Positions 9,683-22,303 of a stretch of 64,000 nt of DNA are shown in pieces. The first letter of the stretch is position 1. The number at the start of each line of letters is the position of its first letter. The position numbers and the translations under genes were made by a program. This stretch comes from Isoetes taiwanensis (Eukaryota; Streptophyta; Lycopodiopsida; Isoetales; Isoetaceae). The notes beneath the pieces were generated by a model. The model was not told where the DNA came from. It did not search any database and worked only from the letters and a program-made list of their open reading frames with translations. The stretch lies in the NCBI GenBank assembly GCA_021234155.1, contig JAJEKV010000039.1:13279156-13343155 (forward strand), read 5' to 3'.

Positions 9683-12470
9683 AGTATATGAAAGGCTAGA
9701 TGGAAGTCTCAATATTCTTAGTCAAATGTTCTGCAGGAGTCTGGATGCCCATGCTTCAAAGGTGGGCCAAGGGCAATTCAAAACCTTAGAAAGCATTTCC
9801 ATCTTGGTTTGATGGAGGAGGTACTTATTGTTACCTATTGTCACCTTTTACTAACTTTTTCTAAACGAAGACTTGCTTTTCTTCATGGGCAGCAATGTGT
9901 ATCATTGGTCTTGTCTCTTATTAGCAGCATCTTGGATGCTTGGAGAACCCGTCAATATGACTACTATCAGCATGTGCTCAATGGAATCCTATAAAGCTTG
10001 CCTTTCTTCTGCCAATCCTAATTTCTTGTTTGCCTTACTGGTGTCCACTGGGAGAATTGATTGTACCATAGCGTGCTCTCTTTGCCAAGAGGCCAATCTT
10101 AATGCAATAAATAAAGTTAAGTAGCTGATTAGCATTCTGGCCATGGCCTTGAAGGAATAATTCTGTTTCTGCTTCCTCTAGAAAATTATATTTGAGGTTG
10201 CAGATTGTAAGTTAAAGAGTGGTTGCGCTATTGTGATCCCTTTTGCTTGATGCCTTGGGCCCTTATTGTCAACCAGGACTTCTCAACACAAGATCACTCG
10301 TGTTCTTAGATAAGATTCAAATTTAAATGTTGAGATCAGGTGTAATCCTTGCATCAAAGTAAGTTCTTTGGATTTGCCATTCGAGAGGAGCTACGAATTT
10401 TGCTGATTGGAAACTTAGATGTGGTTTCCAATTCATATACTTCTACCTGGGTGATAAGGAGGGGAGAAGAAACTACACACAATTATGAGATGGCTTTACA
10501 ACAGGGTGCCCATCTACCATATATATGTCAATACAAATGCTACTTTTTTGGACCGAATAAGCCTGTTAAGGATGATTTATTGCTACATGTTTTTCTCGTC
10601 CATGTTAAATTGGATGAAGTAATAGAATTCGTCCACTAAAATGCGTAACATATGTTCTGCAAGCCGACAATGCCTTTGAATGGTGAAGCAAATGCAGTAC
10701 CATTTGAAGGAGAAGGCGCTCCAGTTTTAAGTCTCTGATTGGAAGCAACAAAACATAAACAGCAAGAACATAGGCAAATAAGAGAGCCGAGTGTTCCTGT
10801 CTTGGCCATGCCATTCATTAGTTCGGCATCCAACATTATCTGCAAAAGAGAAAGAACAAAACACCATAAGATGAGATTTAAGCAGACCTATTAAACGTGA
10901 GTTATGCCCAATCCCTCCCTTTCACAGCTGTTTTTTGAAAAAAACTGCCATAGCTTGCCGTCTTAGAAGAGTGCTCTTCCTCTTCTCGGTCATCATAGCC
11001 CACGTCTTTACAGAGTCTCCCAAAATTAGGTCATCTTCACCGATTTTGCCACTCATTGTGTTGGATCTGTAAAAAATAATGATCCATCTGTAGAAAACAT
11101 AAGTACCTAAGTTCAGCCCGCAACAAAAATGAATACCCGGGTTGAATCTGTGGAAAACATAGGTTATCAGAAAAAAGAAATAAATACCAGGATCAGTCTC
11201 TGAAAAATATCGATTCCAGTGATCAAGTTGCCACTCCTGCTTGCCCTTCTCACATTGGGGCCTTGCATTGGTATTTTTTCAGAGTCCTAAAAGGAATTAT
11301 AGCCATCGCCCTGCTTGCCCAAATAAATTTTCCACAAAGCGGGAAGGAAGCACCGTCCACAACTAATGGCCAAGGTTGCATTCAGCCTGTGCATCTCCTA
11401 CCTACGAAATCTTTGTGAAGCTTTAGAAAAGACTAGAAAATAAGTATTCCGACCCACCACCGAGCAAAGCCAGTTCTGAAGCGCATTTTGCCTTGAGGAG
11501 TATTTTGCTCGGATCATCAAACCTCTCGAAACAGAGACTAGGCTTTAAGTCGCCCAACCAGAGTTTGTTTTGAAAAAGCACAAGTCTGAGAGTTTCAACA
11601 CTCTGCATATCTCATGGTCATAACCCTTTTTTTTTCTACATATTGCCATAGCTCGCCATGCCACAACACTAGAGCTGAGGTCGTGCCCGCCATCGCCAAT
11701 AGCCAGGCATCAAAATCGCAGGAGGAGATTGTCCAAAGAAATTATACGTGGCATCTAAACATCCAAAACGATTGCGGCGTAAAAAATTCTGTGTGACAAA
11801 AACAGAAAATAGAATAGAAAACTGCATTATATAAGTGTAGATAACATGCAAGGAATAAAATGACGCAGGATGAAGGGCTAATAGGCAAAGACCCTTTTAG
11901 CTCCATGAGCTATCAATAGACAATGAACTATTAATAGACAAAGGCTAAGATTGTATGGATGTATTATAAATACATTCCAACATCCCCCCTACAATCTTGA
12001 TCTCTTTGTAAAACAAAATAAGTAGCATGTACCTTCGAGGGTGAGATCAAATGCACAATACTGCAAGATGTATATCCCCCCTGCAGTTGATCTCTAGCTC
12101 GATTAAAAAAAAACTTTTCTTAACTTCTACCTTTTTAACTTCTGCCCGAACATAATGATTATGTATCTCTATGTGCTTATATTTGTAATTCAACACGATC
12201 TTTCGCAAGCGAATTAGCACCCTGATTGTCACAAAAACAAAATTGCTCTTTGAGATGGTGGAAATCCAAAATCTGCAAGGAGTCATTACAACCAAACTAA
12301 CTTCCGACAAGCAAAGGAAGCAGCCACATATTCAGCTTCTATGGTGGAAGTTGCAATCCAATTTTGTTTCTTAATATGTAGCATAATAACAGGGGGTTTT
12401 CTTTGTGTTTTTGTACGCTTTTCACTAAGGTTTTCTTATGATTTCGTGATGTATTCAAATGGATGTACTA
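9683..12470. other. Non-coding stretch with possible isolated exons
   Basis: No convincing gene was found. Two minus-strand pieces look exon-like but I cannot identify them. One follows a CTTTTGCAG acceptor at about 10846 and reads IMLDAELMNGMAKTGT. The other is a short frame at 11423-11608 starting MQSVETLRLVLFQNKLW. They could be remote exons of the decayed gene to the left. Splice evidence is weak. Confidence 0.3.
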
Positions 12471-12479
12471 ATGCGTACA

Positions 12480-12585
12480 TCTAGAGTGCACCATTTCTGA
12501 GCCATTGATTTTAGCCTCTTTTTTTCGAGTGCAATTTTTTTGCGGCCTTTTTTATAATGGTCTTATGGTCTTTATCCCTCAATTT
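12480..12585. repeat. Left member of a distant inverted repeat (candidate transposon end)
   Basis: This stretch has, in order, GTGCACCA, GAGCCATTG, AATTTTTT and GGTCTTATGGTCTTT. The same words appear in the same order on the reverse strand of 18464-18600. The two degenerate copies flank the MULE-like gene and the ParB-like gene. They could be the terminal inverted repeats of one element, but exact edges and a target duplication were not found. Confidence 0.45.
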
Positions 12586-12832
12586 AAAAAGCTATTAAAA
12601 AGTACTACAATGTGATTATTGTATTATGCTAAGAGTGTAAGTAAACACATGCAACAAGGTATCCAAAGACAAAATATTGCAGTCAAAAGGCATGCAATAA
12701 GCTATCCAAAAGATCATCACTAAACACTGGCTAGAGAAGGGACATGTCAATGGAGGGATCTCTGTGAAGCTCTGACTGGAAGATGTAGAACATATGCTTG
12801 CATGGAATGAAGCTTCCCTTTGCAACATGTTT

Positions 12833-14448
12833 CTAATAATCGGGACATGTGCATGAAGGCTCTTTCTTGATGCTAATAGTATATGCATTGCCATTTCTGT
12901 TCAAACCGAATTCCACATGTCTCTTATGAACAATCACATTACTTAGAACTGAGACATCCATGTCTTTGCTTTGCTCCAAATTTAGTTCTGCAATTCTACT
13001 AAGTCTAATCCTTCTGTTTACACGCTTACCATCACGTCTCATGATAGAGTGTTGACTTCCAAGACTGTTAACATACTGGACATCTTCATTTTGACGGGTG
13101 TATGTGGTTCTACTCAATTCTTCCAGATTATAGCCACCCTTTTCCAAAGTCTCGAGCTCATGAGGCTTGAATTTGACACCTTTATGTACAGGCCACAAAA
13201 AGGGACGATTAGGTGTGGAAACCATATCAGCATTTGGGTACCATGTGCACCTGTAGTTGTCAGGACAAAACCAAAAGAATTGCTCACATGTTCCTCCTCT
13301 ATAAGACCTTGTACCATAATAAGATGGCGCTGCAACTGATGATAGCCCTTTGTTAATCATTTGTCACATTTTTTACCATTTACGAAACCCTGCCTTGACA
13401 TCTTACTTTACTGCCATCATTTGTTCTACGAATGGCCCAGTTGGTATCAAAGATTTCTCTGTCATTAACGTCAACAGAAATTGACCCAAATAAATTTTTG
13501 ACTACCGAATCTGTCTCTGCTATTCTAGGTATATTTCTTGCTTGCTTGTCTGGTCTATATGTTCCAAACTCACCTACAGGTGTAGAGCTGTTCATGCATT
13601 TTCTCTTTGATATTGTTTGATCATTCCCACTAGAACCACACTTGGTAAACCCTGTCTGCTAACTCCCTGCATAACTGCATCAGTGACCTCCTTACTCTTA
13701 ATCCCAGTGCTTAATCTACCTTGCAACCTTGAGAGAAGTGTAGATATTCCTGGTCCTGATCCAACAAAGTTATGGTCGAGGTATGACTTGTATTTACTAC
13801 TTTGTAAGATAGCTTCTGTTAAATCAAACAAATTAGCATCATATAGAGTTAAAGTTTTTTTGTAACCTGTAGCTGCTAACCAACTTGCATGTCTACTTTT
13901 CGACAAATTAGTATATGCATAGCATCTTCTATTAAGGCACAAGCTTTCATATGATTTTCCCATCGACTCACTCTTTGATGCCACCAGGCCATCCATGAGC
14001 ATAATGCATTGACATTTGATGCAGAAACCTTCTCTAGAAGGCAACCTGTCATATAAAGATACAATTTATTTGGTTTATCTGAGTTTCTCCATTCCCTGCA
14101 GACTTTTATAAACTCATCTCTATATTCTGGATTGAGATGCTTCTTGGCCTGCCTCTGCATACACTGTTCAAAGTGAAAGACACAAGAGCACTCTTTTTTG
14201 CACACTTCTTTACCCTCAAAGAAAACATATCTAACTGCTATCCAATTTGCCTGGGCTTCATCAGCCATAAATCCATGAAATTGAGCAGGCTCGTAACCCT
14301 TAGATATCATCACTTTATTCAACTTTTTCCAGAATTTTCTTTGTGACTGGGCATCTTCTGTTTTCATATCACAAACTGCTATTGTGACCAAACTTCTTAA
14401 TCTGTAATATGATAACATTATATTAGTTAATATTAAGACAAAGTTCAT
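12833..14448 (-). pseudogene. MULE-like transposase with SWIM zinc finger, frameshifted
   Basis: Four overlapping minus-strand frames read as one protein of about 500 residues: 14448-13876, 14044-13592, 13595-13380 and 13360-12833. The first part holds GYEPAQFHGFMADEAQANW and CVFHFEQCMQRQAKKHL, resembling the second-aspartate and downstream region of MULE transposases. A WMAWWHQRVSRWENHMK segment follows. The last part ends in SIKKEPSCTCPDY, the start of a SWIM zinc finger (CxC). The frame changes could be indels or short introns. The SWIM motif's CxH half is missing because the sequence stops making sense at 12833. The N-terminal DNA-binding region and first catalytic aspartate were not identified. 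Transposition function would be DNA cut-and-paste, but this copy looks dead. Confidence 0.6.
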
Positions 14449-15340
14449 ATAACAAAAGGGCTACATTAAGTCGTCACTTACATAGGATCATACACATGAC
14501 ATGCCAATGTAGTCCATCTATGTATTCTTTTAACGTGATCAAAATGCACTCATGAGTTGCCAAGATCCTGACCGGGTCGCATTCTGTTTACTAAATCAAT
14601 TCCACTACCAGGACCAATGGTTGACATTTTAAAAATATAGCATCTATCATTATCTTTGTCATGGGTTTGGTATGGAAACTTTGAGCCATGGTTACCAACA
14701 CTTACTTTTCATATACATGATGTTGTTATAGTCATCAGAATATTGTTTATTTTCTTTCTTGCATCATCTATCCATTTCCTTAACACCGCCCTTGGGTTTT
14801 ATGGCTAAAACAAATATAATGCCCTAGGTCGCTACTATTAAAGGCTCATAACGCCTAGGGCGCATCATCGATAATACTCATAACACCCTCTGAGCAGGTG
14901 TTAAGGAAGATAACGCCTCGCCCCTGCGCTATGGGAATAAAATTTTCTGCAATATGGTCATAGCCAAAATGGTCTGCGCGTCCAACAGCTTCTTCTACCT
15001 TGTCGCTTGTCAACATTTCAATTTGATCAATGTCTCGATGTTGAAGAACATATGCAATCACCAATTGCATGGCCAATTCATTTTGCATCCGCTTTGGGTC
15101 CAAATTTACCAATGGAACTAACTCGGCATGTTCTCGCGAAAATTGAGTGCAATCTACTTATGTCTTCCTTGCTTTCCACACGCCTAATGGGATGAGTGTG
15201 AGTTCCAGTATGGACTACTATGGCTTATACCAAATGTTGCTTATGCTGAAAATGAGGCATGACCATAATTCCAACACAAATATCACTTTGAATCACCTTG
15301 CCGTAGGTTGAAATAGCTTGAATCGGCAGCATCTTGAGTC
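14449..15340. other. Upstream region of the MULE-like gene
   Basis: GGGTTTTATGG and CGCCTAGGGC-type words appear near 14790-14860. A minus-strand frame at 14855-15112 (MVNLDPKRMQNELAMQLVIAYVLQHRD) might be a further N-terminal exon of the transposase. It does not resemble a domain I know. Confidence 0.3.
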
Positions 15341-15348
15341 GATACTTT

Positions 15349-16150
15349 CAAACGGCGCCGTTTGGGGTTAGTTCATTATCCAGAGCATATCTAGAGCATT
15401 CTTTTCTTGAGCATTTCGTTTCTAGAGCATTCGTTTCTTGAGCAAACGGCGCCATTTGGAACTTGTTGTATTGAAAGGGCATCGTTTAGGTCCTTCCAAA
15501 AATTCTTCTTTCATGTCATCATCGAATGTATTGACTGATTTGACTCGAATGTATTCATTTGAAAGATCTGTTTAACGGTGCTGTTTAACGGTATTCATTT
15601 GAATGTTTAACGATGCTGTTTGAAAGACTCGAATGTATTCATTTGAAAGTTTAACGATGCTATTTGAAAGATCTCTAGCTCTCTCATTTGATCTTGTAAA
15701 TAAATAGAGAAACAGTTAAAGAGCAAGCAAACGGCGCCGTTTGGGCTTTTCATTGAGCTTTTAAACAGTGAGGCTAGATAGGCTGTAAACGCTGGATAGG
15801 TTACTGTATCAGACTGTAAACGGCGCTGTTTGAGGTTGTTTCTTGCTCCTTTTTTCTGTATTCATTTCGTAAATAGAATAAGTATAATAGAACAGTTCAA
15901 ATCCAGAACACGCAATAGGTTGATTCGCATTATGTCATCTTACTTCTGTTGCTAGATATTGAATCAGATAATATCTTCCTTTTGATGCAAACGGCGCCGT
16001 TTGGACTTGTTTACATTCCTGCAATGTTGGGTTTGACATAGATAGATAGTATGCAAATAGAATAGATAGAATACAAAGTCGGATATTTTTACAAAGTAGA
16101 ATACTGAATTAAATATTTTTACTTCATCCAGAGGTAAACGGCGCCATTTA
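15349..16150. promoter_or_regulatory. Array of the 16-bp palindrome CAAACGGCGCCGTTTG in a divergent intergenic region
   Basis: Three copies are perfect 16-bp palindromes (15349-15364, 15728-15743, 15988-16003). Three more differ at one to three positions (15443, 15817, 16135). At least three are degenerate, of the form TTTAACGRTGCTGTTTG (about 15571, 15605, 15649). All lie in the 2.3-kb gap between the leftward MULE-like gene and the rightward ParB-like gene. Regular strong palindromes between divergent genes suggest a binding site array for a dimeric protein. Binding by the product of the right-hand gene is inference. Similar AAACGNCGNCGTTT words occur elsewhere in plants, so the array could simply be a repeat family. 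Confidence 0.65.
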
Positions 16151-16782
16151 AAAGACCTCCACTTCTATCTATGACACTGAAGGGTTTTTATGCAATTTTC
16201 TAGTTCAATTTATGAGACACCGTTTTCTGAAATGGCACCATTTGCTTCATATTCAGATATAGTGCTTTCTTCTCAGAACATTATGCTAGTTGTGAAGGAT
16301 TATCACGTCGATCTATACATTCAGATATAGTGCTTTCTTCTCAGAACATTATGCTAGCTATGAAGGATTATCACGTCGGTCCATACGGTATGCTTTGCTG
16401 TTGATGTTTTGGATTCATCATGTTCATAGTTCATGTTCACAGTTCATTGTTTATTATCCAGGAGTTTAGGCGTTGTAAAAATTCGTGTCAAAGTATGAGC
16501 TTGAATTAGAAAGCTGAACCTCTTCTCTTGCCATTGTTTCATACCATGAGCATACTGTAGCTTCTAATCTGCATTTTTCTAATCTACAACACTTAAGGCC
16601 AGCTTTTATTGTATATTAGTTTCTAGAATTTTATTGTACTGCCTATTTTACGGCTGAGACAATAGCTTCCCTTTGGCATAAAATTTATTTTGATGTGAAT
16701 TATATCCTTTGCAAATTTGTATTTTATGTGCTGCTATCTATTGCCTAAAAAATCCTTTACTTTTTTGTTATGTGCAGTGCTA

Positions 16783-18474
16783 TGGTTGTAACGAGGAAAG
16801 GAACTATATTACGAACACCTGAGAAGATGGGGAAGAGAAAAGGGTCGAAAAGCAGGAATAAAAAAATGAAGAGACAATTCATAGAGAAGGGGATGAAAAG
16901 AATATGGGAACATCAGACTTCATTGAAATGGAAGAGTTACAAGGTGCAGAGGATAGGCCTAGCATTGATACCGAGCCTAAAGAGGGTGAAGTTGAAAAAC
17001 CACTGGAAAAAAAAAGGAAGCATGAAGAAGAGGATCTTGTAGACGTCCCAAAAAATTTCACTTTGCAAATGATATCCCAGATCTTAAATGAACTCAGAAT
17101 TGTGCGGGGAAGAGATCCTCCCTTAATCTCTCTTTGTCGTATACAAGTAAACCAAGCAGTGCGCATTATTACCAAGGGAGCCAAGGCAATGCGCGAGACA
17201 CTAAGGAATGATGGGTACATACTTGAGAAGGGTAGTTTTATTCTATCTATTACTGACTCATTGGGCAATACAATTCCAGTCAAAGAACAGATTGTGCAAA
17301 GCTGGGATGATTTTTGGAAGCAAGAAAACAAAGCATTTGAGTCTGGTTTGCAATCCAATGAGGAATGGAGTGATCTTTCCAATAAGATGTTTATTTGCTG
17401 GGATGGGAACCATAGAACGGATGCCTGGTTGCACGAAATCAAAGAGAGATACTCTCTAGTAAGAAGCATGCACTTTTCGGTCAAAGCATCATTTGTGAAC
17501 ATTGAGCCCACCAAGGAGGCAGCCCTAGTACGAGCAATGAATAGTGATGTCTATAATTACATATTCATTTATACAAACAAGTACAATATATCTTTCAGGT
17601 TAAATGAGCATGGAATTGTAAAGACAAAGTTGAAAGACATACTTTACGGGGTGCACAGAATGACAAACTCTGATTTGACAAACTTCCTTGCCAATGTTAG
17701 CAGTCAAGAGCTTGCAGAAAGTAGAAACACAGAAGTGAAGGCAAGAATTATGTAGTGCATCAAAGGCACAAGATGAAGAGGCGCAGTTTTTCTGATAATA
17801 GGAAGCGAAAAAATGTTGATAAGAATGATGGTAAGTCTGCCAAAAAACAACGTTCAGAAGCTTCAATACGGGAAGAGGAAGAAGTCCTTGAGATATTTGA
17901 TGACGTGGATGCTAGACCTTCATATGACTTCAAGAATGTCAACAGTCTCCTTGTATGTTTGGATGTGCATGTGCTAGCAAAGTCTATAGTGTCATTGGCT
18001 TCTTCTATGAACTTTAAAGACTTCAAGGAGTTAAGGGAGTTTGCACGTGCAAACAAAATGATTGACAAGATTTTGCAGAGGAATGGCAAGCCTAGAGATT
18101 GGGGCTTTCATGTGGTTCTTATAGATCTTGCTACAAAAATGATACCTACCATCGGGCATGATGAAATTCCAGCATGGAATTTATGTGATCAGGAGCTCAT
18201 AGATGCTAGCATGAGCATTGATACACTTTGCTTAGATGACAAAGGATTTGCATTGTGCATTTGTGCACAGGAACAACTAAAGACACTGGACATGTATGCA
18301 AAGACTGGAATTTGGAGAAATGTCAAATGTTCTTTCTATCCTCTAAGATTCCTTTTGGCCATAGCAAGGATAAGCTGGGAATGTATCTTTACAGCTTTAC
18401 AAGATATGTATATAATTCATGATAAGAGCATCGACGTAGTCAGATTACACGAAGAGGTCACAAAAAGACCATAA
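16783..18474 (+). pseudogene. Gene with ParB/Srx-like DGNHR motif, two frame breaks
   Basis: The piece 16904-17755 encodes an acidic-basic N-terminus, then IPVKEQIVQSWDDFW and KMFICWDGNHRTDAWL. The DGNHRxxA word and the preceding IPVxxI strand resemble box motifs of the ParB N-terminal / sulfiredoxin fold, which holds nucleotide or acts as a nuclease or CTPase. The second piece, about 17737-18474, continues with a basic patch (MKRRSFSDNRKRKN) and a helical region that I cannot place. The likely start ATG is at 16783, giving a basic leader (MVVTRKGTILRTPEKMGKRK). Two single-base events would join everything: one in the A7 run at 16860-16866 and one near 17750. No helix-turn-helix is evident. 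The ParB assignment rests on the motif only. The gene diverges from the MULE-like transposase and may belong to the same transposon. Confidence 0.5.
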
Positions 18475-18700
18475 AGACCAGCATGAAAAAGACCATGGAA
18501 AAAATTTTCCCTTTTGAGTTTTTCAATGGTCAACAACCAATGGCTCACAACAAAAGCCCCTTTTTTGTGCGTGTGGTGCATAATGGGCACATGAAGGGCC
18601 ATTGATTTTAGCCTTTTTTCCCAATGGTCAATAACCAATGGCTCACAACAAAAGCCCTCTTTTTGTGTGTGTGGTGCATAATGGGCACATGAAGGGCTTG
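18464..18700. repeat. Right inverted-repeat member plus 96-bp-spaced direct repeat
   Basis: The first 130 bp is the counterpart of the inverted repeat at 12480-12585. Within it, the block from 18526 (ATGGTCAACAACCAATGGCT to GGCACATGAAGGGC) is repeated from 18622 with few changes. These are probably terminal or subterminal repeats of the transposon carrying the two divergent genes. Confidence 0.5.
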
Positions 18701-18904
18701 AAGGGCACATGTAGTGCAGTTTCCCCGCCGGCAACACATTTCTTATCATAACTTTTGATCCAAGGCTCTGTTTGAGATGATTTTTATTGCATTGGAAAGC
18801 TCTCTCCGAGATCTTTTTGATGCTGTATGATATGGATATGTTTGGTTAAGTTATATATGCTAAAACAGCAATTTTTCGGCCGGGTTTGGTAGGCTTTCAC
18901 ATCC

Positions 18905-19114
18905 TACCAGCTGATTAATACAGGATTGCGCTATTGGATATTGTTTTATGGCTCATTCCGAATGAAGCTTGCAAAAAATTACCATGCATTTTTAGATTTT
19001 GAGGCAGTTATTAAGCAAATTCCAAGGCTTCTAGATCCTTGTGCTAACAAGCAGAAAAGTTTCCCACTTTGGTTTCTCACCACAAAAATCCATGGAGGCC
19101 AAAGGTCACGTTAA
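18905..19114 (+). other. Short coding-like segment, unidentified
   Basis: An open frame of about 65 residues reads [21 protein letters not shown] and later [16 protein letters not shown]. It may be a further exon of the ParB-like gene or a remnant of another one. No domain was recognised, and it lies outside the putative right inverted repeat, which argues against the first option. Confidence 0.25.
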
Positions 19115-19369
19115 CATTCCAGTTGAAAAAATGTTTGTGTATGGGTGTTGCAAACTTTATGACTTTCAGAATAATGGGATCAATCTGCTCTATCTTTATG
19201 GTAACTTTTACTTATGTTCTATTTGTTTTATTGTGATCAAATTCAAAAGCTACAGGTGATGAAACCTCAAATGTATTCTAGTTTTTTTCTGGTTTGAATT
19301 CTAAAATTTTTGTCACACCGGGGACGTTCCTAAGGCCCCCGGCGGCCAACAATTTTTTTTGAAACACAA

Positions 19370-19500
19370 ACCATTAACATCCAACATATAAAAATTAAAT
19401 CCCCCAACACATAACAACCAACACATAACAACCATTGACATTAACAACCAACACATAACTACCATTGACATTAATTAACACAACCATTGGGTCCAACACA
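19370..19500. repeat. Short irregular tandem repeats (AACACATAACAACCATTGACATT)
   Basis: The words AACACATAAC and ACCATTGACATTAA recur three to four times. This is low-complexity non-coding DNA between two transposon remnants. Confidence 0.6.
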
Positions 19501-19536
19501 TTTAAATTAAAATCCCCCTTAAACCCCCTTTGGTTT

Positions 19537-19799
19537 GGGTGCATATTCACACGGGGGGTGACGTAGGGCAGCGAGAGCCCTCATAATTGTATTTTGCACG
19601 TAAGAAATCAGCACCATATAGTATTCCGCTTGAAATCTTATAGTATTTTGCGAATCTTGTTATACAGTATAGCAAATTTTTTACTTGCATATCCCACAAA
19701 TGAGGAACTTTACGTACTGTGTAGATTAAGGAATAAGGGGTGAATATGCCTATTCAACAGCTCTCGTTGCCCGGAGTCATTCCCCGTGTGAATATGCCC
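19537..19799. mobile_element. Candidate MITE with ~40-bp terminal inverted repeats
   Basis: The left end GGGTGCATATTCACACGGGG (19537) matches the reverse complement of the right end CCCCGTGTGAATATGCCC (ending 19799). Similarity extends about 40 bp inward to GCAGCGAGAGC / GCTCTCGTTGC. The element cuts off the copia RNase H frame exactly at its right end. No target duplication is visible, so the copia 3' end may have been lost with the insertion. Confidence 0.5.
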
Positions 19800-22303
19800 A
19801 TTGATACTAAAGATGATCCAATGATAAAACAATTCCCATTTTTAGATCCCATTAGACGATCAGAACTTGTCCAATCTGCATCTGTATAACCTGTTAAGGG
19901 CATAGTTCCTTGTTCACCATCTTGCTTACAATATAGAAGTCCATAGTTGGTTGTGTCTTTCAAATATCTCAAAATATGTTTCGCAGCGATCCAATGTTCT
20001 TTACCAGGAGAAGACATAAATTGACCCAAAAGATTAGTTGCAAATTAGGCGAGAAGCATGTGCAAAGTATTGAAGAGCTCCAGCGAAACTGGCATAAGGA
20101 ATATTTTTCATTGCATCATGCTCTTGATCTGTTTGCAGACAATGCAACTTAGACAAATGCAAAATTTTGGATGAACAACCATACGCGATGCTACAACTTT
20201 GCACTGCGACAAATCAAACTTGTCCACTGCCTCTAGTATAGCATTTGTGTGGCTTAAATGCATCCTTTCTTTTGAACGATCACGTTGAATGTTGAAGCCA
20301 AGACAAGAACGGATATTTTCAAGATCAATCGTCTCAAATGTTGATACTAACTGCTTCTTGACAGAGATTAGAAAATTCATATCATTACAAACGAGAATAT
20401 TATCACCAACATAGAGTGCAACGAAAATGAATGACTTGCCATGATGCCTATTAGAAAGATTAGGATATGCATGAGATAATCGAAAATCAATGGAACAAAG
20501 CATCCGTCTTCTCATACCATTTCCTTGAAGCTTGTTTTAACCCATAAAGGGAACGATTCAACTTACAAACCATTTGCTCCTTTCCTGAAAGTGCAAAACC
20601 TTTGGGATGTTTCATGTAAATCCCTTCTGTGATATCTCTGTTAAAAAAAGCAGTCTTCACATTCATCTGATGAACTTCCAAGTCAAATTGCACTGCAAAT
20701 GCTAACAATGCACGAACAGTAGTCAAACGCACAACTGGAAAAAAAGTTTCTTCATCGTCAACACCTTCAATTTGTGAGTATCCCTTGGCCACCAATCGAG
20801 CTTTAAACGTATCAAAAGTTCCATCAGCCAACATTTTGGTCTTAAACACCCATTTACACTTGATTGCTCTTCTTCTAAAAGGCAATTCAGTTATAGTCCA
20901 AGTACCTTTAGAAAGCAAAGCATCATATTCGTCCTGCATTGCAATTTTCCACATCTCATGATTTGGTGAAGAGATAGCTTGCTCATATGTAACAGGATCA
21001 TGAGAAACAACCAAGGCATAATAATAAAGAATTTTTTGAGTAGGAACCCAAGTTCGAGTTGTGCGCCTTAGACTATTCTCTGGATTAGGCTCAACATTAT
21101 CTGGAATAACTTCATCAATAAAATTGCAAGAGCATCAACGTTAGCAAAGACATCAACATTGGCATGGGGTGCTTCTACATTCTCACTTTCGTTAGCAACA
21201 TGCAAAACTGGAGTATCAGTTTGATGAGCATCAGGAATTATACCAGTAACATCATCATCTGGAAAAACAGTTAGAATACTATCTGAAGGATTTACTGAAT
21301 TTGCATCCCCATGCAGATTCATCAAAGATAGCGCTATGACTAATCGACACCTTACGTGTCTCAGGGTCAAAAAACCTGTAAGCCTTTGAATCTGCAGAAT
21401 ATCCAATAAAAATAACCTTTTGACCTCTAGGGCCAAGTTTCTTGCGATCTTTATGAGAAACAAGTACATAAGCAATACATCCAAATTCGCAAATGAGAAA
21501 CTGATGGTTTTATACTTGTCCAAGCCTCAACGGGAGTAGTAGATTTTAGTGCAGGTGTAGTGAGATAATTTTAAATGTAAATAACAGTAAGAACAGCTTC
21601 AGCCCAAAAGTGCACTAATAAATTTGCATGAATCAACATAGATCTTACGGAATTTAAAACAGTGCGGTTCTTTTGTTCAGAAACACATTTTGTTCTGGTG
21701 TCTCTGGTATAGTAAACTCATGTTGAATCCCATGTTCTGTGCAAAATGCTTGAAAAACTTTGGATTTATACTCAACACCATTGTCAGTGCATAAAATCTT
21801 AAGAGGAAGGCCAATTTGACTTTCAACAAGTTTGCAAGAGACAGTGAAAATATCAAATACATCTGATTTCTTTTTCAAGAAGTAGGCAAAAGTATACCGT
21901 GTGTAATCATTAATGAACAACAAAAATAAGAAGAACCCCTAAAAGGCAAAGGGAAAGGACCACAGACATCAGAATGTACCAACTCAAGAATTTGGGTAGC
22001 ATGAATAGCGAAGTATGGAAAGGATTGGCAGTGCTGCTTACCCAGGGCACATGACTTACAAACTTCCAATTTGGCATGACTCTATAAGTGCAGACCATAT
22101 ACAATGGCTAGACATTCCATTTCTATAAGTCTTTGAAATTTTGAATGTGCAATACGAGAGTGCCACAGAGTACTGTCAGGGGTACTAGAAGTTGTAATAG
22201 CATATGCAAAATTATTATCTATGGAAAGTTCCCATAAATCATTATGTCTGTGTGCTAAAGTAAGAAGGGCAAAAGTATGCTGGTGGGTATCAAAAGCATG
22301 CAT
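19800..22303 (-). pseudogene. Ty1/copia retrotransposon pol remnant
   Basis: Read right to left, the copia domain order is present. GAG-pre-integrase comes first (HAFDTHQHTFALLTLAHRHNDLWELS near 22300-22100), then the zinc-binding and catalytic region of integrase (ELVHSDVCGPFP, then FINDYTRYTFAYFLKKKSDVF and TDNGVEYKSKVF). Reverse transcriptase follows (WKIAMQDEYDALLSKGTW, KARLVAKGYSQIEGVDDEETF, then FVALYVGDNILVCND) and then RNase H (EHWIAAKHILRYLKDT, GYTDADWTSSDRL). The reverse-transcriptase catalytic YVDD reads YVGD here, one aspartate replaced. At least four frame changes and lost LTRs, gag and RNase H end show that it is dead. It was truncated on the left by the MITE-like end and on the right near 22303. 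Confidence 0.9.
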
